NCBI GenBank assembly: GCA_029379385.1
Contig: CM055607.1
Coordinates: 9,548,001-9,612,000 of the forward strand
Source: Quillaja saponaria
Taxonomy: Eukaryota > Streptophyta > Magnoliopsida > Fabales > Quillajaceae
DNA: 64,000 nt
Reading direction: 5' to 3'
This document shows, piece after piece, positions 59,294 to 64,000 of the stretch. Each line of letters opens with the position of its first letter. Positions within the stretch are counted from its first letter, which is position 1. The notes below the pieces were generated by a model. The model was not told the origin of the DNA and ran no database searches. It worked only from the letters and a program-made list of their open reading frames with translations. The position numbers and the translations under genes are program-made.

Positions 59294-62025
59294 ATGTCAA
59301 AATTGGAGGAAGAAGACGCTTCAGAGCTCAAGTTAGGAGAAGGTATCTATGCCTTTAATTTGTTTCCTTCATCTGCTTTTTTTTGGATCTGGTCATCCAG
59401 TGTTTCTAAAAGATACATCATCGTATTTGTTACTTTCAACGTTAATTATTATTTATTATTCTATTCATATTTTAATCCCAACACAACAAAATAATCAGCA
59501 CACAAATTCTCCATGTGGGTTCTTTTTCTTTGATGATTGTATTGCACGAGATTCCTTTTTTTTATTTGGTTGTCTTTTTTTTCTTATTTGCTTCATTTAA
59601 GATTAAATTTTGAAAGAAAGAGATATATGTGTATTGTTTGGTGATGAAATGTATGCATGCTGTCTCATTGAATTGAAGAACAATTTTGCTTTCGGCAATT
59701 GCTAGAAAATTGTCTTTGGTGATTTTATTAAACAATATTGGCAAAATAACCATAATGATCTAGAGAATTGGAGGCATGACTTTTTTTTTTTTTCGGGGTG
59801 TGAGGTGTCAACCAGGCAATCTCAAGCAGTCTTGGTGATGAAGTTAGAATTACAAATTATTAATCATATATACTGTTTCTTCGGCTTGTTGTGCATTTCA
59901 GATTTTCTGAAGGCCAAATGCTTAATGAATAGTGAGGTTTCCATTCTTCTTGAGCATAGATATGAGCAGATTAAGCAAATGTCCGATGAATCAATTAACC
60001 AAGTCCCTCAGTGAGTAATATTAGTCTACTATTTTCATCTATTCTGTCAAATATTTCTTACTTAATGTATACAACAATACCAAATGAGTTTGGCTTAGTC
60101 CTAGTATTTAATTGTTTATATGTATGTACTCCTTTGACTTATCACTTAATTTGCCTAAATTTTTATTGTCTTTGATTTCTATCTTTTTGTCCAGGGTGTT
60201 TGAGAAGTGTTTACAATATGTTAAGCGTTTCAGTCGCTTTACCAATCAAGATGCTGTAAAGCAAGTTAGAGAGTATCCTTCAGTCTTTGTATTTAATTAC
60301 ATTGCTCACTGGGTGCTTTTGTTTATCTCTATGTTGAACCTTAAGTGATATTCAGAGTCCTGAGTAGATATCAGTTGGCTGAATTTGAGGTATGTTGCAA
60401 TGTATTGGGGATTGTACTTGGTGTTGCACTGTCTAACTAGTAAGTAGTAACAAATTGATTATGTCTTACACTGTACTCTGCAGCTTGCTGTGCTAGGAAA
60501 CCTTTGCCCTGAAACTGTGGAGGAAGCTGTGACCATTGTGCCTACTCTTAAGGTACTTATTTTTATTTTTTTTCCAAGTGCTAATCATAGATATGTGCAT
60601 ACACCCCAGTGTTTCGAGTTTGGAACATAGTTGAAACTGAATCTGAAGGTTATACTGCTGGATAGAAGCTAATCCTCTTGATATTATCTAAGAGTGTACA
60701 TTCAAAACTTACCATTTTCACATTCTTCTCAAAGGTCTAAGCAAACTTTTATATGCAATTCAAAGAAAAAGTTATGCAGGTATCAAGGGTTGTTCATGAT
60801 AAGAGACAAATTAGTTCCAATAACTCTATAATCAACAGCATATTAGTTACACTTACATTAAAATGTCCTGCTTTGGGATGCAACAATGTTCATATTACAG
60901 CCCTTAGATTCTACTAGGAGGACCTTATATGACCACCTATATATAATACTAGTCTAGCTATTTTTTCTGTTTATTTTGCATATATCCTTCCGATTATGCT
61001 TGCTTATTTGATCTGGAAGAATTGCAACCTAAACAGGTCAACAATTCATACTAGATTAAATTTGATTTCCTGGCTGACAATCTGAAGGTATTAGATTGTG
61101 AGTCAGAGAACGAGAAAAAGTATTAATTTCAAATTCTAAAGGAAACTCTGGGAGATTAAGAGCTATAAATGTAGTTTGCAGCAGGATGTTTGTCTGTATG
61201 GCATCTAGTATGATTATATAGAGTCAATAGTTTCCAACACATTAGTGGGGATAGCTAGATAGCTAGATAGCTTCTTGTCGTTTAACAACATCTACTGCTT
61301 GCTTTACTTCATCACCATTCCAATCTTCAATCATTCCTAATTTAGACTATCTTGTTTGTCTATCTTTGGTGCTTCAGTTATGAGAACCAAGCAAGAAACT
61401 ATATATAACCTGTGACAGGGAAGCAGCTTTTGTAAAAACTAATCACAAATCACAACAATCATTTATGCAGAACCTCCTTCCTATCTCTAACATCTTCCTT
61501 AGGTTCTGATATAGTATAGGATCCTGAGACACTTAAGGAACTCGTTAGTAAAAACGCCAATATGCTAATGATAATTTTATAACAAGATCTGACTTGGTGA
61601 GAACCAATTACAGCATATATAAATAATAGTGTTTAGAGTTTCATTTCAACATGCAACCTGAAATGACAATTCTTGTCAAGCTAATTGAAGCTTTCTCTTT
61701 TGGAATGAAAAATTCATAAAGGCTACATAAAAGGTTGATTTCTGATATATTACACTGCTATATATGGTTGTTAGAGGAGCCAGTACTGATATGGAAGATT
61801 AAAGTTTTGATAATTATGTGCCTTTAATAATTTATACATCATTTCCTTTTGCCAGTTACTCACACTTTATGGATTTTTTATATCTATGTTTGATGTTATA
61901 TGTTTCCATGTATAGTCTTTGATCAGATTAAAGTTATTCCCTCATTGCAGAGTAAAGGACGCCTTGACGACGAAGCAATTGAAAGATTGTTGAACGACCT
62001 GATGATGATTAAGAAGTTTGAGTGA
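59294..62025 (+). CDS. NRPB4: RNA polymerase II subunit 4
   Basis: Forms the Rpb4/Rpb7 stalk of RNA polymerase II, acting in initiation, CTD-phosphatase recruitment and 3' processing. Six exons: 59294..59342, 59902..60010, 60195..60272, 60356..60389, 60484..60552, 61951..62025, all GT-AG, closing to 137 residues. Blocks seen in order: acidic N-terminus, ELKLGEDFLKAKCLMNSEVS, then FEKCLQYVKRFSRFTN, then LSRYQLAEFELAVLGNLCPE, and the C-terminal helix DDEAIERLLNDLMMIKKFE. The length and the N-terminus fit NRPB4 rather than the longer Pol IV/V paralogue NRPD4/NRPE4. The 34-nt exon 4 and 1.4-kb last intron are easy to miss. AATAAA copies at about 62048-62066 lie just past the stop. Confidence 0.95.
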
Positions 62026-64000
62026 CAATCTAATATTTTTCAACAAAAATAAATAAAATAAAATAAAATCCTACTTTTAACCAAGATATGTTTTACATTT
62101 TTCTTTCTTTCTTCAGTGTTAGTTTTAGTCTGAAAACTCAATTACAAGAAGTTTGCAACTCTCTCTGTAATTTATGCTTATTTCTGAACCCTTCTAGGTT
62201 CTTTGTCTCTCTGCAATTAATTAAGCTCTGCAATGGGGAAGGTACCAAAAGTCAAAGAAAAACCTCAAATCCCTTATTAATGTAAAAAGAGAAGGCAAAA
62301 GACCACAAATTTTTATCATAAAGCAAAGACCTACGTGGTCATAGTCTATTGTAGGCCTTTTTTATTTGTGTCAAAAAGACGTTGGACCTGTCAAATTAAA
62401 AGCTGCTTTTTCTCTTTTTCTTTCTTATCCTTCAATAATAAAGCAATCGATAGTAAAATCATTTCTCACTGCTTTGATGTATCTTGTGCCCATAACATAA
62501 CATAATGCTTTGGAATTTGCACCTGCCCCTCTTTCTCTTTCTCTCTCACTCCCACACCACCCACTCCTCTCTATCTCTATGTTTGTGCATGAAATATCAA
62601 ATTGCTTGAAAGGAAGAGAAAAAAAAGGTAGAAATTATTTATTATTTAACTGCATATTGACTTATTTATTAAGTAATACTCATATAAACTAATATTCTAT
62701 TAAATTAACGTATTAGTTTACATAATCGGATGCGACATCTCTCCTACCAGTCATCAAATAGTAATTTTTTACTTCTAATTCTTAAGTTAATTTAATTGAT
62801 TAGAATTTATTAACGTATGACACCTTGTGTTGCACATCATTAAAGTCTGAAGATATAAGTTGCAAAACATATCAATATTGACATATCTGTTAATCATAAG
62901 TATGATTTATTTATTGTGAAATATTTGATAAGAGATACATTACCTTATAAATATTTGTTCAAATAAAACGTCAAATATTAAGATGATTTATTAATGTATA
63001 ACACATAAACGATTTAGTTGAATATACATTTTATACTAATTAACACAAAAATCAACTTCTTGTTAATATATATATATTACTAAAAAAGAACCACTAATTG
63101 AAGTTTTCATTTTATATTCCTTTTTCAGATGATATTTAACCCATCACTGCACACTATAAATGATTTTAAGAAATGGGAAATTTTAAAACATTGAATATTA
63201 CTCTATTAAATTAGTGTAAAGTTGCTGATTTTTTGGGTTTGAAATCTTGAGAGAGATTGTAGAAAGTACGTAAAATGTTAATGAATTTTTATTCTTAACG
63301 CTTTGACTTGATTAAAGAAATAATAGATTTGAACACCATAAAAAAATATATATATATAAGTTGGTCTTAAATTTTGCCAAGGTTGTACTTGTTTTTAGTT
63401 TTTTCTTTGAGCTTTTAGTTTTAGCTTGTATAGTACAGTTCAATTTAAAAACTAGGTTTCAAATTTTTTAAGTGTTTTAGATCTGAGTAAAAATATATAT
63501 TTTATTTATAAATAAAAAAAGGTCCACAAAAACCCAAATGTCAAAAAAATTTGAAAAGAAAAACCAAACACAACCTCAATTAATTAATGAACTGAGTAGA
63601 AAAAAGAAATCTCCCTAACAAGCTGTTTTTTCTTTTGCATAAAAAGACTTATGATCGAGTCCATATTTATTACCATGTACTCTCTAATTGTCAAGTCATG
63701 TTCAACAATCAAGTAAGTCATGTTATCTTGGTTTTATGTATGTATGCCTTGGTCACCGACAGAAGATGTAGGAGTTAAATGTTTTCAGAAAGAGAAAAAT
63801 ATCTATAGATATTTAGAAATAATTGGAGTAGCTAAATCTCAAATTCAAGACTTATTATTTATTAAGTAGTGTGAACTTGTACAGAAAAAATAGTAATTAA
63901 TAGATAATGATACACACTGAGAGTTTAGTTCAAGCAGTTAGTACTTGTTCTCCTATCTTTTAGTGTCAAGTTCAAGTACTTCTAATGTACCAAAAAATAA
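62026..64000. other. AT-rich intergenic to window end
   Basis: About 2 kb. It begins with the NRPB4 3' UTR (AATAAA repeats near 62048-62066). A CT-rich patch is at 62525-62580. Near 63922-63985 there are short pol III box-like words. No frame worth calling. Confidence 0.5.

Noticed and set aside
63375..63580. Possible hAT-type MITE with ends AAGGTTGTACTTGTTTTT and AAAACCAAACACAACCTC
   Set aside because: The ends match only loosely and I found no 8-bp target duplication.
1..64000. tRNA or rRNA genes, CRISPR arrays, bacterial-type operons, viral or retrotransposon coding regions
   Set aside because: No complete tRNA cloverleaf, rRNA block, spaced identical repeat array, or reverse transcriptase/integrase motif was seen on either strand.

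Overview
The window is nuclear DNA from a flowering plant, most likely a eudicot. The genes are split by short AT-rich GT-AG introns, intergenic DNA is very AT-rich with many poly(A)/poly(T) tracts, and every recognisable protein is a plant family member. I cannot name the species. Coordinates and reading phases below were worked out by hand from the sequence; gene names rest on remembered family sequences, not on searches.

Layout, left to right. 0.4-1.7 kb (-): two paralogous, unassigned small secreted peptide precursors. 2.3-6.7 kb (-): PYD1, plastid dihydropyrimidine dehydrogenase. 6.9-7.9 kb: a non-autonomous element with long terminal inverted repeats, apparently carrying a captured gene fragment, just upstream of PYD1. 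7.9-12.3 kb: AT-rich gene desert. 12.3-13.3 kb (-): intronless group D MAP kinase kinase (MKK9-like). 16.4-24.1 kb (+): SKOR/GORK-type outward K+ channel, 13 exons, with a one-base frameshift inside the selectivity-filter codons. 25.1-28.1 kb (+): short BAP31-like ER protein. 29.5-30.8 kb (-): PUB20/21-type U-box E3 ligase with a C-terminal frameshift. 33.1-41.2 kb (-): extra-large G protein XLG3. 43.2-46.2 kb (-): SSU72 CTD phosphatase. 47.5-50.0 kb (+): plastid DUF760 protein of the 'UV-B-induced' type. 50.9-53.1 and 54.3-56.2 kb (-): tandem PAP17-type purple acid phosphatases, the second with a nonsense codon. 58.4-58.8 kb: a Tourist-like MITE. 59.3-62.0 kb (+): NRPB4, RNA polymerase II subunit 4. 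The rest is AT-rich intergenic DNA.

The genes are independent transcription units, not an operon. From memory, PYD1, the DUF760 gene, PAP17 and the short BAP31 gene are near neighbours in Arabidopsis (At3g17780-At3g17810), so the window seems to keep a dispersed ancestral block. SSU72 and NRPB4 both act on RNA polymerase II. XLG3, MKK9, PUB and the K+ channel belong to stress and hormone signalling families; their proximity does not by itself show a joint function.

Most worth a second look: the peptide pair at 463-1627, the K+ channel lesion at 18547-18556 with a downstream AG that restores frame but removes Gly-Tyr-Gly, the element at 6946-7904, and the PAP pair, where the copy with two perfect P1BS phosphate-response sites upstream carries the nonsense codon. 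Three single-base lesions in otherwise complete genes could also mean residual sequencing errors, so raw reads should be checked first.
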